A DNA stretch of 64,000 bases from Silicimonas algicola (GTDB taxonomy: Bacteria > Pseudomonadota > Alphaproteobacteria > Rhodobacterales > Rhodobacteraceae). The notes under the pieces are model-generated. The model saw only the letters and a list, made by a program, of their open reading frames with translations, ran no database searches and was not told the origin of the DNA. The position numbers were made by a program, and so were the translations under genes. The DNA lies in the NCBI RefSeq assembly GCF_003148765.1, contig NZ_QGGV01000003.1, positions 154,156 through 218,155 of the forward strand, written 5' to 3'. Below, in pieces: positions 37,413 to 46,370 of this stretch (position 1 is the first letter of the stretch; each line of letters begins with the position of its first letter).

Positions 37413-39107
37413 TCAGGCGATCCACTCGCTGACCGGGGCGTGCGCGTCCTGAAGCGGTTGGCTGATGATGTCGACGAGGCTTGGCCCCGGATGCGCCAGC
37501 GCGTCGCGCAAGGCGTGCTCCAGCTTGTCGGGATCCTCGACGGTAAACCCCTTCACGCCAAAGGCCTCGGCCACGCGGGCATGGTCGGTGCGGCCGAAAT
37601 CGACCGAGTAGTAGCGCTCCTCGAACTTGGTCTTCTGACCGGCCTTGATCCAGCCGTAGACCGCGTTCGAAAAGACGATGTAGGTGATCGGCAGGTTCAG
37701 CCGCACCACGGTTTCCAGCTCGCCGCAGGTGAAGCCGAAACTTCCATCTCCCATCAGCCCCACGACCTTCTTGCCCGGCGCGCCGACAGCGGCGCCGACC
37801 GACGCCGACAGGGCATAGCCGAGCGCGCCGTGCGCCCGGTTCGAGAACAGCCGCCGCCCCGTCGCGTTCAGCTCGTAATAGGCCGAGATATAGGGGCAGG
37901 GCGTTCCGGGGTCGCCCACGACGATGGCGTCGTCGTCGAGGAGCCTTCGCAGGGTCGCGATGGTGCGCTCGGGCAGGATCGGGGCGGCGTCGCTCTCGGC
38001 CAGCTTGCGGAACGCGGCCCATTTCTTCGCCTTGGGCTTCTCGATGGCCTTCGCCCCGCCGAAGCTGGGCAGCCGGTCCCGGCAGGACAGGGCGTCGTTC
38101 ATCGCCGCGAGAGCCAGGCGCGCGTCGGACACCACGCCCACCTCGGTGCGGTAGGAGGCTCCGATCACCTCGGGGTCGCTGTCGACGTGGACGATGCGCG
38201 TGCCCTTCTTCGGGTGCCGCCACAATTCGGTCGTCACCGACCCCGCGCGGCATCCGATGAAGGCGACGAGGTCCGCCTTGTCGACGACGCTCCGCGTCTC
38301 GGCCACGCCGCCGTTCGAGCCGACGACGCCCAGGCAATTCGGATGCGTCTCGGCGATGGAGCCCTGGCCCGAGATCGTCGTCGCCACCGCGATGTCGAGC
38401 GTTTCGACGAAGGTGCGGAACTCCTCCTCGGCGCGGGACAAGACGATGCCGCCGCCGCAGATCACCAGCGGGAACTGGGCCGAGAGGATCGCGTCGAGCG
38501 CGGCCTCGACCGCTGTCGGATCGGGTGCGGAGGGATAGGCGGGGAAGGCCGCGTGCGCGGGATCGGCCCAGATCTCGTCGGGGTTCGCCTCGCCCCTTTG
38601 GACGTCGATCGGGAGACCCAGGTGCGCCGAACCCGGCCGACCCGTCATCATCGCGCGGAAGGCCGTTCGCACAGCGTCCGGCACCTGGTCGGCGTGCTGG
38701 ATAGTGCGCGCGTGCTTCGTCAGGGGCCGCATCAGCCCCTCCTGGTCGAGCTCGGTCAGGGGATAGTGCCCGCGCGAACGGGTGCCGACGTCCGAGGTGA
38801 TGGCGAGGATCGGGATCGAGCTTTCGTTCGCCTCGACGAGCCCCGGAAGGATATAGGTCGCACCGCCGCCCGACGGCCCCTCGCAGACGCCCGGACGCCC
38901 TGTCACGCGGGCATATCCGTCGGCCATGTAGGCGGCCGAGCGTTCGTCGCGCGTCAAGATGTGCGTCATCCCGTGGTCGAGGCGGTAGAGCGCGTCGTAG
39001 AACGGCAGGGTGGTGTCGCCGCAAAGACCGAAAATGTGCTTCACGCCATGCGCCTGAAGCATCCGCACCATCGCCTCGGCGCCCGTCATCCTGTTCGTCC
39101 GGTCCAT
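37413..39107 (-). CDS. Thiamine-diphosphate-dependent enzyme of the acetolactate synthase family
   Basis: A 564-residue protein with the three-domain layout of AHAS/benzoylformate decarboxylase enzymes: Pyr domain (residues 5-170), central domain (190-320, GSNGGVAETRSVV) and PP domain with the TPP/Mg motif MGDGSFGFTCGELETVV leading to SNAVYG. The Glu that activates the cofactor lies in TRDERSAAYMADGYA. It lacks an adjacent regulatory small subunit, so it is not the biosynthetic IlvB. Its neighbours are a TRAP binding protein and an aldehyde dehydrogenase, suggesting catabolism of a 2-oxo acid or similar compound, which is inference. The start at 39107 has GGGGAG 5 nt upstream. Confidence 0.88.
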   Translation of the reverse strand: MDRTNRMTGAEAMVRMLQAHGVKHIFGLCGDTTLPFYDALYRLDHGMTHILTRDERSAAYMADGYARVTGRPGVCEGPSGGGATYILPGLVEANESSIPILAITSDVGTRSRGHYPLTELDQEGLMRPLTKHARTIQHADQVPDAVRTAFRAMMTGRPGSAHLGLPIDVQRGEANPDEIWADPAHAAFPAYPSAPDPTAVEAALDAILSAQFPLVICGGGIVLSRAEEEFRTFVETLDIAVATTISGQGSIAETHPNCLGVVGSNGGVAETRSVVDKADLVAFIGCRAGSVTTELWRHPKKGTRIVHVDSDPEVIGASYRTEVGVVSDARLALAAMNDALSCRDRLPSFGGAKAIEKPKAKKWAAFRKLAESDAAPILPERTIATLRRLLDDDAIVVGDPGTPCPYISAYYELNATGRRLFSNRAHGALGYALSASVGAAVGAPGKKVVGLMGDGSFGFTCGELETVVRLNLPITYIVFSNAVYGWIKAGQKTKFEERYYSVDFGRTDHARVAEAFGVKGFTVEDPDKLEHALRDALAHPGPSLVDIISQPLQDAHAPVSEWIA

Positions 39108-39262
39108 GCGTCTCCCCGTCTGCCCGCGCGATTCCCTTCTGTCCATGCAAGGCCCGATCCCCGGCAATGGCAAGCCGCCGCCCTTTCCTTCGCAGCACGG
39201 CGGCGCATATCCTCCGGGGCGAGTCGCGGCGGGCAACGCCGCACCGAACCGGGAGGACCCAT

Positions 39263-40234
39263 ATGACCATTCGCCTTGGCCTCATGGCCGCCGCCGTCGC
39301 GCTGACAACGCTTCCCGCCGTGGCGCAGGAGCTGAAGTTCGCCAACTTCACGCCGCCGTTCCACACCATCAACGCAAGCGTCATGGAGAAGCTGAACGCC
39401 GATCTCTCCGCCGCCACGAACGGGGCGGTGACGGTCAAGGGCTATCACGGCGGAGAGTTGGGCGCAGGCCCGGCCGAGCAGTACGTCCGCGCCGTGCAGG
39501 GCGTGGCCGATATGGTTTGGGGTCTGCCGGGGTATACCTCGTCGCAGTTCGGCAAGACCATGATCGCCGAGCTTCCGGGCGTGATCCCCGAGGGCAAGAC
39601 CGGCTATGACGCGCTGTATGACGCGTTCGACACCTTCCAGGACGAGTTTCCGGGCACCGTGCCGCTGGCGCTCTGGACGTCCGAACCCAACATCATGATC
39701 ATGAAGGACAAGGAGATCCGCACGCCCGCCGATCTTCAGGGCCTGAAGATCCGCGTCGCCGGCGTCACCGCCGCCGAAGTCGCCGAGGCGCTTGGCGCGA
39801 CCCCCGTGCAGATGCCCATCAACCAGGTCTACAACGCGCTTCAGACCGGATTGATCGACGGCGTCTTCACCGGCGCCTCGACGCTGTCGGACTTCAAGCT
39901 CGACGAGGTCGCGTCCAGCTACACGCTCGGCGCGCCGCTCGGCCAGATCGTGTTCTACGCGGTGATGGGGCAGGGCACCTATGACGCGCTGTCCGACGAG
40001 GCGAAGACCGCGCTCGACGGCGTCATCGGCCGCAGCCTGTCCGAAAGCGCCGAGACCGCCTGGAACGCCACTGCGGATGCGGCGCTTCAGGCCGCGCGCG
40101 ACTCGGGCGACAACACCGTGATCGAGCTGACGGAGGAAGAGGCGCAGCCCTTCGCCGACGCTGTCGCGGACGTGACGCAGGCCTATGTCGACAGCGTGGG
40201 CGGTGCGGACGCACTCGCCGCGATGCAGAAGTGA
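39263..40234 (+). CDS. TRAP transporter solute-binding protein (DctP family), orphan
   Basis: A 323-residue periplasmic protein. The signal peptide covers residues 1-22 (LMAAAVALTTLPAVAQE); mature DctP features include ELKFANFTPPFHTINAS, SEPNIMIMKDKEIRTPADL and LKIRVAGVTAAE, with the Arg that usually salt-bridges an organic-acid ligand. The start at 39263 has GGGAGG upstream. The DctQ and DctM membrane subunits are not adjacent, so it must dock to a transporter encoded elsewhere. It is divergent from the TPP enzyme and followed by a perfect hairpin and an aldehyde dehydrogenase, so ligand and enzymes may belong to one pathway. Confidence 0.9.
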   Translation: MTIRLGLMAAAVALTTLPAVAQELKFANFTPPFHTINASVMEKLNADLSAATNGAVTVKGYHGGELGAGPAEQYVRAVQGVADMVWGLPGYTSSQFGKTMIAELPGVIPEGKTGYDALYDAFDTFQDEFPGTVPLALWTSEPNIMIMKDKEIRTPADLQGLKIRVAGVTAAEVAEALGATPVQMPINQVYNALQTGLIDGVFTGASTLSDFKLDEVASSYTLGAPLGQIVFYAVMGQGTYDALSDEAKTALDGVIGRSLSESAETAWNATADAALQAARDSGDNTVIELTEEEAQPFADAVADVTQAYVDSVGGADALAAMQK

Positions 40235-40241
40235 CCCTGAC

Positions 40242-40264
40242 GGGACGGCGGACCCCGCCGTCCC
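40242..40264 (+). terminator. Perfect 10-bp hairpin between binding-protein and dehydrogenase genes
   Basis: GGGACGGCGG and CCGCCGTCCC are perfect arms with a 3-nt loop, 7 nt after the stop of the binding protein and 23 nt before the next start, without a T-run. As in many binding-protein operons, it would protect the upstream mRNA end or attenuate transcription so that binding protein is made in excess. Confidence 0.7.
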
Positions 40265-40287
40265 TCCGACTTGAAGGACGAAGCCAA

Positions 40288-41745
40288 ATGCCCGACACGC
40301 ACCGGATCGAAGACGCCCTGAAGACCGACCTCTGGATCGGGGGCAAATGGCGCGACGGCGCGGACGGCGACCGCTTCGACGTCCTCAATCCCTTCGACGA
40401 GAGCGTGATCGCGAGCGTGGCTTCGGCCGGGGTGGCGGATGCGAAGGCGGCCCTGGACGCCGCCGAAGCGGCCTTTCCCGACTGGGCCGCTCGCCCGCCG
40501 CGTGAGAGGGGTGAGGTGTTGCGCAAGGCCTGGGAGCTGATGACCGCGCGGCTCGACGATTTCGCGCGGCTCATCACGCTGGAGAACGGAAAGGCCAAGG
40601 CCGACGCCAAGGGCGAGGCGACCTATGCCGCCGAGTTCTTCCGCTGGTTCTCCGAGGAAGCCGTGCGGAACGAGGGCATGATAACGCGCGGGCCTTCGTC
40701 CAACGCGCGCATCGTCGTCCACCACAAGCCCGCGGGCATCGCCGTCCTCGTGACGCCCTGGAACTTCCCCGCCGCCATGGGCACGCGCAAGATCGGGCCC
40801 GCGCTCGCCGCTGGCTGTCCGGTCATCGTCAAGCCCGCCTCCGCGACACCTCTGACCATGCTGGCCCTTGCCGACCTCCTGGAGGAAGCGGGCGTCCCCC
40901 CCGGCATCGTCAACGTCCTGCCTTCGAAGAAGACGGGCGAGATCGTCGAGGCGCTGCTTCAGGACCGCCGCGTGCGCGTCATCTCCTTCACCGGCTCGAC
41001 CGAGACGGGGGTGAAGCTGCTCAAGACCGCCGCGCCGAACGTGCTGAAGCCCGCGATGGAGCTTGGCGGCAACGCGCCCTTCATCGTCTTCGACGACGCC
41101 GACGTGGATGCAGCCGTGGCTGGCTGCATGATCGCCAAGATGCGCAACGGGGGCGAGGCCTGCACGGCGGCGAACCGCATCTTCGTCCACGAGGCGGTCG
41201 AGGCCGAGTTCATCGAGAAGTTCACCGCGAAGATGCGCGCGCTCAAGGTCGGCAACGGTCTCGAGGACGGCGTCGACCTCGGCCCCCTCGTCGACCGAGA
41301 CACGCAGGAAAAGGTCGCCTGCTTCGTCGAGGACGCCTTGGAAAAGGGCGCGAAACTCCACCTCGGCGGCGAGCGGAGTGAGGGGAAGGGCTTCTTCTAT
41401 CCCGCCACCGTCCTGTCGAACATCCCGCCGAACGCCGACTGCGTGACGGACGAAATCTTCGGCCCCGTCGCCGCGATCCAGAGCTTCACCGACACCGACG
41501 ACGTGGTGAGGCGTGCGAACGACACCGAATACGGCCTCGTGGCCTACGTCTTTACCAGGGACCTCAAGAAGGGGATGCAGGTCTCCGAGAGGCTGGAGTA
41601 CGGGATGGTGGGCCTCAACCGCGGCCTCGTCAGCGACCCGGCTGCCCCCTTTGGCGGCACCAAGCATTCGGGCCTTGGCCGCGAGGGTGGGCACGAGGGG
41701 ATGCTGGAGTACATGGAGACGCAGTTCATCTCGACGGACTGGTAA
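40288..41745 (+). CDS. NAD(P)-dependent aldehyde dehydrogenase, succinate-semialdehyde dehydrogenase-like
   Basis: A 485-residue ALDH. The cofactor stretch is VTPWNFPAAMGTRKIGPAL, FTGSTETG is present, the catalytic Glu is in MELGGNAPFIVF and the catalytic Cys in NGGEACTAANR. The closest match in style is GabD/SSADH (PFGGTKHSGLGREGG at the end). It follows the TRAP binding protein by 54 nt and is probably in the same transcript, so an aldehyde formed by the divergent TPP enzyme is a plausible substrate. GabT is not nearby, so a GABA role is not supported by context. It converges on cobS with a 4-nt gap. Confidence 0.9.
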   Translation: MPDTHRIEDALKTDLWIGGKWRDGADGDRFDVLNPFDESVIASVASAGVADAKAALDAAEAAFPDWAARPPRERGEVLRKAWELMTARLDDFARLITLENGKAKADAKGEATYAAEFFRWFSEEAVRNEGMITRGPSSNARIVVHHKPAGIAVLVTPWNFPAAMGTRKIGPALAAGCPVIVKPASATPLTMLALADLLEEAGVPPGIVNVLPSKKTGEIVEALLQDRRVRVISFTGSTETGVKLLKTAAPNVLKPAMELGGNAPFIVFDDADVDAAVAGCMIAKMRNGGEACTAANRIFVHEAVEAEFIEKFTAKMRALKVGNGLEDGVDLGPLVDRDTQEKVACFVEDALEKGAKLHLGGERSEGKGFFYPATVLSNIPPNADCVTDEIFGPVAAIQSFTDTDDVVRRANDTEYGLVAYVFTRDLKKGMQVSERLEYGMVGLNRGLVSDPAAPFGGTKHSGLGREGGHEGMLEYMETQFISTDW

Positions 41746-41749
41746 GGGC

Positions 41750-42478
41750 TCAGGTCAGCGCCGCCGCCGCCAGCCAGCCTGCGGCCTCGCCCGCCTTCTG
41801 CGCCGCCCCCATGACGTCGCCGGTCTGCCCGCCGATCTGACGGAGGGCGACGACTCCGACGATGGCCGCCGCCGCCCAGGCCGCGAGGAGCGGCAGGAGT
41901 GCTCCGGCAAGAAGAGCCACGACCAGCGCGATGCCGAGCGACGCCCAAAGACGCCATCCCCCTGACAGCGCCGCGCTGTGGCCGAGGCCATCGTGGCGCG
42001 CTGGCGGCAGCCAGACGAGAAGCGCCGGCAATGCCGCCCGCGTCCCCGCGCCAAGCGCCAGGAAAAGGCCAATCCGTCCGGCCTCGGCAATGCCGCTGGC
42101 GATCAGGCCGAGGCAGAGGACCAGTGCCACCGCTCCATAGCTCCCGATCCGGCTGTCGCGCATGATGTCGAGCTTCCGCGCCCGGTCGCGTCCGCCGCCA
42201 AAGCCGTCGGCGACGTCGGCGAGACCGTCTTCGTGCAGCGCGCCGGTCAGCAGGGTTGCGGTCGCGAGCGCCAGAAGGGCCGAGGCGAGGGGCGGCAGGG
42301 CGGAGGTGGCGAGGAAGACGGCGCCCGATATGCCTCCGACCAGAAGCCCGGCAACCGGAAAGGCCCAGCTCGCTTCCGCCAGCGTCGGCACCTGTCGTGG
42401 CAGGCCTCCTGCGGGCAGGCGGGTCAGGAACATGACCGCCGCCTGCACTTCGGCGAGCCTTTGGCGCGCGTCGCTCAC
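41750..42478 (-). CDS. cobS: Adenosylcobinamide-GDP ribazoletransferase (CobS; CobV in Pseudomonas naming)
   Basis: A 242-residue membrane enzyme joining adenosylcobinamide-GDP with alpha-ribazole to give cobalamin (or its phosphate), the last assembly step. The signature HEDGLADVADGFGGG (about residues 77-91) and MRDSRIGSYG are intact; about six hydrophobic segments follow. GTG start 42478 overlaps the cobT stop as GTGA. It is the last gene of the leftward group cobU-cobT-cobS, which I name by the Salmonella scheme. Confidence 0.94.
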   Translation of the reverse strand: MSDARQRLAEVQAAVMFLTRLPAGGLPRQVPTLAEASWAFPVAGLLVGGISGAVFLATSALPPLASALLALATATLLTGALHEDGLADVADGFGGGRDRARKLDIMRDSRIGSYGAVALVLCLGLIASGIAEAGRIGLFLALGAGTRAALPALLVWLPPARHDGLGHSAALSGGWRLWASLGIALVVALLAGALLPLLAAWAAAAIVGVVALRQIGGQTGDVMGAAQKAGEAAGWLAAAALT

Positions 42479-43488
42479 CCGCCCGACACTCCGGCATCGG
42501 CGAAGGTCGCCATCCCGTCGTGACAGGCCAGAGCCGCGCGCAGGACGCCGAGGGCCAGCGCGGCCCCTGTGCCTTCGCCAAGCCGCATGGCGAAATCGAG
42601 CACGGGCTCCTTGCCGAGCGCCTCGAGAAGCCGGCGGTGCCCCGCCTCGGCGCTTCGATGACCGACGAGGCAATGCGAAAGGAACGCGGGGTCGGCGGCG
42701 TGGAGAGGCGCTGCCGAGGCCGTGCAGATGAAGCCGTCCAGGATCACCGGCACCCGCGCGATCCGCGCCGCCAGCACCGCGCCCGCGATGGCCGCCTGCT
42801 CGCGCCCGCCGAGGGCCGCGAGAATACCGAGCGGTGGCAGGTGGCCGTGCAGCGCAAGGCCCTCCGCCACGACGCGCGCCTTCAAGGCGCGGCCTTCCGC
42901 GTCCGACCCGGTGCCCGCGCCGACCCAGTCCGAGGCCTCCCCGCCGAAGAGCGCCGCGCAGAGGGCGGCCGCGACGGTCGAATTCCCGATCCCCATCTCG
43001 CCCAGGATCAGCACGTCCGCCCCGAGGTCCACCGCCTCCCAACCCGCGCGCATCGCCTGAAGGCACTCGGCCTCATCCATCGCCGGACCCGCCGTGAAAT
43101 CCCGCGTCGGCCGATCGAGGTCGAGCGCCACGACCGACAACTCTGCCCCCGCCACGCGGCAAAGCTGGTTGATCGCCGCACCGCCCGCGTTGAAGTTCGC
43201 GACCATCTGCGCCGTCACTTCCTGCGGAAAGGGGTTCACGCCGCGCGCGCACACGCCGTGGTTGCCCGCGAAGACCAGCGCCTGCGCCTGTTCGATCCGC
43301 GGACGCTCCACGCCCTGCCAGCCCGCCATGAAGACCGCCAGATCCTCGAGCGTCCCAAGCGATCCCGGCGGCTTCGTCAGGCTGTCCTGCCGCGCGCGCG
43401 CCGCACGGGCCGCGTGCTCGTCGGGGCCGGGCAGGGCGGAGGCGAGGGCGGCGACGTCGTTGAGTGACGTGAAATCAAAGTCTTGCAT
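42475..43488 (-). CDS. cobT: Nicotinate-nucleotide-dimethylbenzimidazole phosphoribosyltransferase (CobT; CobU in Pseudomonas naming)
   Basis: A 337-residue enzyme activating the lower ligand base to alpha-ribazole phosphate. TKPPGSLGTLEDLA near residue 38, VFAGNHGVCARGVNPFP, LGEMGIGNSTVAAAL and the catalytic Glu in MRLGEGTGAALALG are all present. It lies 4 nt downstream of cobU and overlaps cobS, forming a compact operon. BluB, which makes dimethylbenzimidazole, is not in the window. Confidence 0.95.
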   Translation of the reverse strand: MQDFDFTSLNDVAALASALPGPDEHAARAARARQDSLTKPPGSLGTLEDLAVFMAGWQGVERPRIEQAQALVFAGNHGVCARGVNPFPQEVTAQMVANFNAGGAAINQLCRVAGAELSVVALDLDRPTRDFTAGPAMDEAECLQAMRAGWEAVDLGADVLILGEMGIGNSTVAAALCAALFGGEASDWVGAGTGSDAEGRALKARVVAEGLALHGHLPPLGILAALGGREQAAIAGAVLAARIARVPVILDGFICTASAAPLHAADPAFLSHCLVGHRSAEAGHRRLLEALGKEPVLDFAMRLGEGTGAALALGVLRAALACHDGMATFADAGVSGG

Positions 43489-43492
43489 GGGT

Positions 43493-43999
43493 TTACTTCA
43501 CCTTCAGGGGGCAGCCGGACACGGCCAGATACACGTCGTCCGACGCCCGGGCAATCATCTGGTTCAGCTCGCCCGCCGCATCCCGGAACGCCCGGCCGAG
43601 GGCGTTGTCCGGCACGATCCCCGAGCCGACCTCGTTCGTCACGAGGATCACCGGCGCCCTCTGCGCGGCCAGCGCGCGAGCCAGCGCCTCGCCCTCCGCC
43701 ACGGGATCCTGGCCCGCCTCCATCAGGTTTGACAGCCACAGCGTCAGGCAGTCGACCAGGCGCGCCCCGTCGCCGTCCGTGGCCTGCAAGACGCCCACGA
43801 GATCGAGCGGTTCCTCCACGGTCCGCCACTCGTCCCCCCGCCGCGCGCGGTGCCGCAGGATGCGCTCCGACATCTCGCCGTCGCGCGCTTCGGCCGTGGC
43901 GATATAGACCGGACGTCCTGGCAGCTTGAGCGCCAGACCCTCGGCGATGGCGCTTTTTCCCGACCGCGCGCCGCCGGTGACGAGTATCGACTTTCCCAT
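43493..43999 (-). CDS. cobU: Adenosylcobinamide kinase / guanylyltransferase (CobU; CobP in Pseudomonas naming)
   Basis: A 168-residue bifunctional enzyme that phosphorylates adenosylcobinamide and then transfers GMP to it. The P-loop is VTGGARSGKSAIAE (residues 6-19), the guanylylated His is in RILRHRARRG (about residue 46), and LVTNEVGSGIVPDN is a family signature. It heads the leftward cobU-cobT-cobS group and is divergent from the cobC-like phosphatase with 54 nt between. The start at 43999 gives MGKSILVTGG; upstream in-frame sequence is not coding. Confidence 0.95.
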   Translation of the reverse strand: MGKSILVTGGARSGKSAIAEGLALKLPGRPVYIATAEARDGEMSERILRHRARRGDEWRTVEEPLDLVGVLQATDGDGARLVDCLTLWLSNLMEAGQDPVAEGEALARALAAQRAPVILVTNEVGSGIVPDNALGRAFRDAAGELNQMIARASDDVYLAVSGCPLKVK

Positions 44000-44053
44000 G
44001 CCGCCATGACATTGCAGATTGCTCGGACGATGGAAAGGCGGGGGGTGCTGCGC

Positions 44054-44632
44054 ATGTTTTCGGCCGGAGATCTCATCCTGATCCGGCACGCCGAGGCCGG
44101 GACCGGGGACCGTCTCGCCGGGCGGAGTGAGACCGATCTGACCGAGGCCGCGCGCGCCAGCCTGGCGGCGCTTTCGGGCCGGGTGCCCGAGGTCGCCGCC
44201 CTGCGCATCAGTCCCGCCCGCCGCTGCCGCGACACGGCGGAACTTCTCTGGCCCGGACGCGTGGTCCAGGCCGACGAGCGGCTGCGCGAACAGGACTTCG
44301 GCGACTGGGACGGCCGTTCCTGGGCCGACATCCCCGATCTCGGTCCCCTCGACCGCGACGCGCTCGCCGACCACGCGCCGCCCTCGGGCGAAAGCTTCCG
44401 CGCGATGTCGGACCGCGCCGCCCCCGCTCTCCGCGACGCCGCCCGCGAGGCTGCGAACGCCCCCGTCGCGGTCGTCGCCCACGCGGGAACGGTGCGTGCG
44501 GCCCTCGGGATCGCGCTCGGCGACGCGGCGCAGGGTCTCGCCTTCGAGGTTGATCCCCTGTCCGTCACGCGGTTCCGCGCGCTGGCCGACGGCGGTCTCG
44601 CGATCCGCTCCGTCAACGGGAGGTTCGCATGA
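44054..44632 (+). CDS. cobC: Histidine phosphatase family protein, probable alpha-ribazole phosphatase (CobC-like)
   Basis: A 192-residue phosphoglycerate-mutase-fold phosphatase. LILIRHAEAGTGDRLAGR contains the RHG-type catalytic His, RISPARRCRDTAE and the second His in VVAHAGTVRAALG follow. Within a B12 cluster such proteins remove the 5' phosphate of alpha-ribazole or of cobalamin phosphate. The start is uncertain: ATG 44054 (MFSAGDLIL) or 44030 both precede the conserved strand. The stop overlaps bluE by 4 nt. The product name is inferred from family plus location. Confidence 0.8.
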   Translation: MFSAGDLILIRHAEAGTGDRLAGRSETDLTEAARASLAALSGRVPEVAALRISPARRCRDTAELLWPGRVVQADERLREQDFGDWDGRSWADIPDLGPLDRDALADHAPPSGESFRAMSDRAAPALRDAAREAANAPVAVVAHAGTVRAALGIALGDAAQGLAFEVDPLSVTRFRALADGGLAIRSVNGRFA

Positions 44633-45432
44633 CCCGCATCACCGGCCACTTCGGCGAATGGCTGCAGGGCCGTCTGGGGCCGGACGGTCCCGTGGCGCTC
44701 GTCACGCTCGCCTGCGATGTGCTTGGCGTGACGGCGGAGGCCGCAACGTCCGACCGCTTCTCGATCGACGACGGCGGACTTCTGGGCGAGTCGCGGGCGC
44801 GCGCCTTCCTGCACGAACTGGGCGGGCTGCCGCTGTTGCGGGTGACGCTCACCGCCGACATGCCCGCGGGCGGAGGGGCCGGGGCCTCGACCGCCGGCCT
44901 CCTTGCACTCGCCGCTGTTGCGGGACGCACACCGGGGGAAGAGGCGCTGGCCACCGCCTGCCGGCGGGCGGAAGGCGCGGTGGACCCGCTGATGATCGAT
45001 GCGCCCGACACCTTCCTTTGGGCCTCGCGCGAGGCGCGCGCGCTGCGCCGGTTCGAGCCGCTGCCGGCCTTCGACGTGATCGGAGGCTTCTGGGGCGCGC
45101 CGATTCGCACCGATGCGGACGACACGCTTTTCCCCGACATCGCCGACCTCGTACCGATGTGGGAGCGCGCCGCCCGCGATGCCGACCGTGGCGCACTGGC
45201 CGGGATCGCCTCCGAAGCCGCCCGCCACACGACGGCGCTGAGGGGACCGGAGGGCGACCCGACCGAGGAGCTTGCGCGCGAGATCGGCGCGCTCGGCTTC
45301 GTGCGCGCGCATACCGGCTCGGCGAGAGGCCTCGTCTTCGCGCCGGGGCGGGCGGATGCCTCGGCGGCCGACCGTCTGTCCGAGGCCGGCTACGAGGGCA
45401 TTGTCGGATTTCGCACCGGCGGTCGTCCGTGA
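44629..45432 (+). CDS. bluE: GHMP-family L-threonine kinase, BluE/PduX-like
   Basis: A 267-residue kinase with the GHMP ATP-binding loop MPAGGGAGASTAGLLAL (about residues 83-99) and ITGHFGEWLQG at the start. BluE of Rhodobacter capsulatus and PduX of Salmonella phosphorylate L-threonine, the precursor of the aminopropanol linker. Adjacent genes are the threonine-phosphate decarboxylase and CbiB that use its product, which strongly supports the call. It overlaps both neighbours by 4 nt (ATGA upstream, GTGA downstream). Confidence 0.88.
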   Translation: MTRITGHFGEWLQGRLGPDGPVALVTLACDVLGVTAEAATSDRFSIDDGGLLGESRARAFLHELGGLPLLRVTLTADMPAGGGAGASTAGLLALAAVAGRTPGEEALATACRRAEGAVDPLMIDAPDTFLWASREARALRRFEPLPAFDVIGGFWGAPIRTDADDTLFPDIADLVPMWERAARDADRGALAGIASEAARHTTALRGPEGDPTEELAREIGALGFVRAHTGSARGLVFAPGRADASAADRLSEAGYEGIVGFRTGGRP

Positions 45433-46370
45433 CAGCGGCCGGGGCGATGCTGGTGGCGCTTGCGATCGACGCGGGCGTCGGCTGGCCGGATCGCCTCTAC
45501 CGCGCCATCGGCCACCCGGTCGGCTGGTTCGGACGGCTGGTGTCCCTGGCCGAGGCAGCCCTCAACCGTTCGCATCACACGCCATCTTTCCGACGCGCGG
45601 CCGGGGCCGCCTCCGCGATCGCGCTAATTCTTCTCGCGGCGCTTCTCGCCTGGCTCGTTCAGTCCCTCCTCCCGAATGGCGCGGCGGGCGTCCTCCTCGC
45701 CGGTCTCCTCGCATGGCCCCTTGTCGCGGCACGGTCGCTTCACGACCACGTCGAGCGCGTGGCGACGCCTCTCGTCACCGGCGACACCGCCGCCGCCCGC
45801 GCCGCCGTCGCCATGATCGTGGGCCGCAACCCCGAAGCGCTGGACGAAGCGGGCGTCGCGCGCGCGGCGCTCGAGAGCCTTGCCGAGAATGCCTCGGATG
45901 GTGTCGTAGCACCGCTGTTCTGGGGCGCTCTTCTGGGACTGCCGGGCATCGCCGCCTACAAGGCCGCCAACACCCTCGATTCGATGATCGGGCACCGGAA
46001 CGAGCGCTACCGTGACTTCGGCTGGGGTGCGGCGCGGATCGACGACGTCCTGAACCTGATCCCGGCGCGGCTGACGGGGGCGCTGATCGCGGTCGCCTCC
46101 CGCGCGCGCGGCCCCGCCTTCCGCACCATGCGCCGCGACGCGGGCCTCCACCGCTCGCCGAACGCGGGCTGGCCCGAGGCGTCGATGGCGGGCGCGCTCG
46201 GCGTGCGGCTGTCGGGCCCGCGCATGTATGACGGTGTCCCTTCGAACGACCCCTGGCTCAACCCCGTCGCAGGCGATCCCCGGCCCGAGGACCTGTTCCT
46301 CGGCCTGCGCATCTTCCGGCGGACGGTGCTCTTTACGGCTGCGCTTCTCCTTCTCGCGGCGCTTTTCTGA
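45429..46370 (+). CDS. cbiB: Adenosylcobinamide-phosphate synthase CbiB (CobD in Pseudomonas naming)
   Basis: A 313-residue integral membrane protein attaching aminopropanol phosphate to adenosylcobyric acid. Typical stretches are LAIDAGVGWPDRLYRAIGHPVGW, ESLAENASDGVVAPLFW and AYKAANTLDSMIGHRNERY. GTG 45429 overlaps the bluE stop, and its own stop overlaps the next gene by 1 nt. About five hydrophobic segments are seen. It works on the product of CobQ with the product of CobD. Confidence 0.94.
   Translation: MTAAGAMLVALAIDAGVGWPDRLYRAIGHPVGWFGRLVSLAEAALNRSHHTPSFRRAAGAASAIALILLAALLAWLVQSLLPNGAAGVLLAGLLAWPLVAARSLHDHVERVATPLVTGDTAAARAAVAMIVGRNPEALDEAGVARAALESLAENASDGVVAPLFWGALLGLPGIAAYKAANTLDSMIGHRNERYRDFGWGAARIDDVLNLIPARLTGALIAVASRARGPAFRTMRRDAGLHRSPNAGWPEASMAGALGVRLSGPRMYDGVPSNDPWLNPVAGDPRPEDLFLGLRIFRRTVLFTAALLLLAALF

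Noticed and set aside
37413-39107. Assignment of the TPP enzyme as IlvB or sulfoacetaldehyde acetyltransferase (Xsc)
   Set aside because: No small regulatory subunit follows and no taurine or phosphotransacetylase genes are near; only the broad family is supported.
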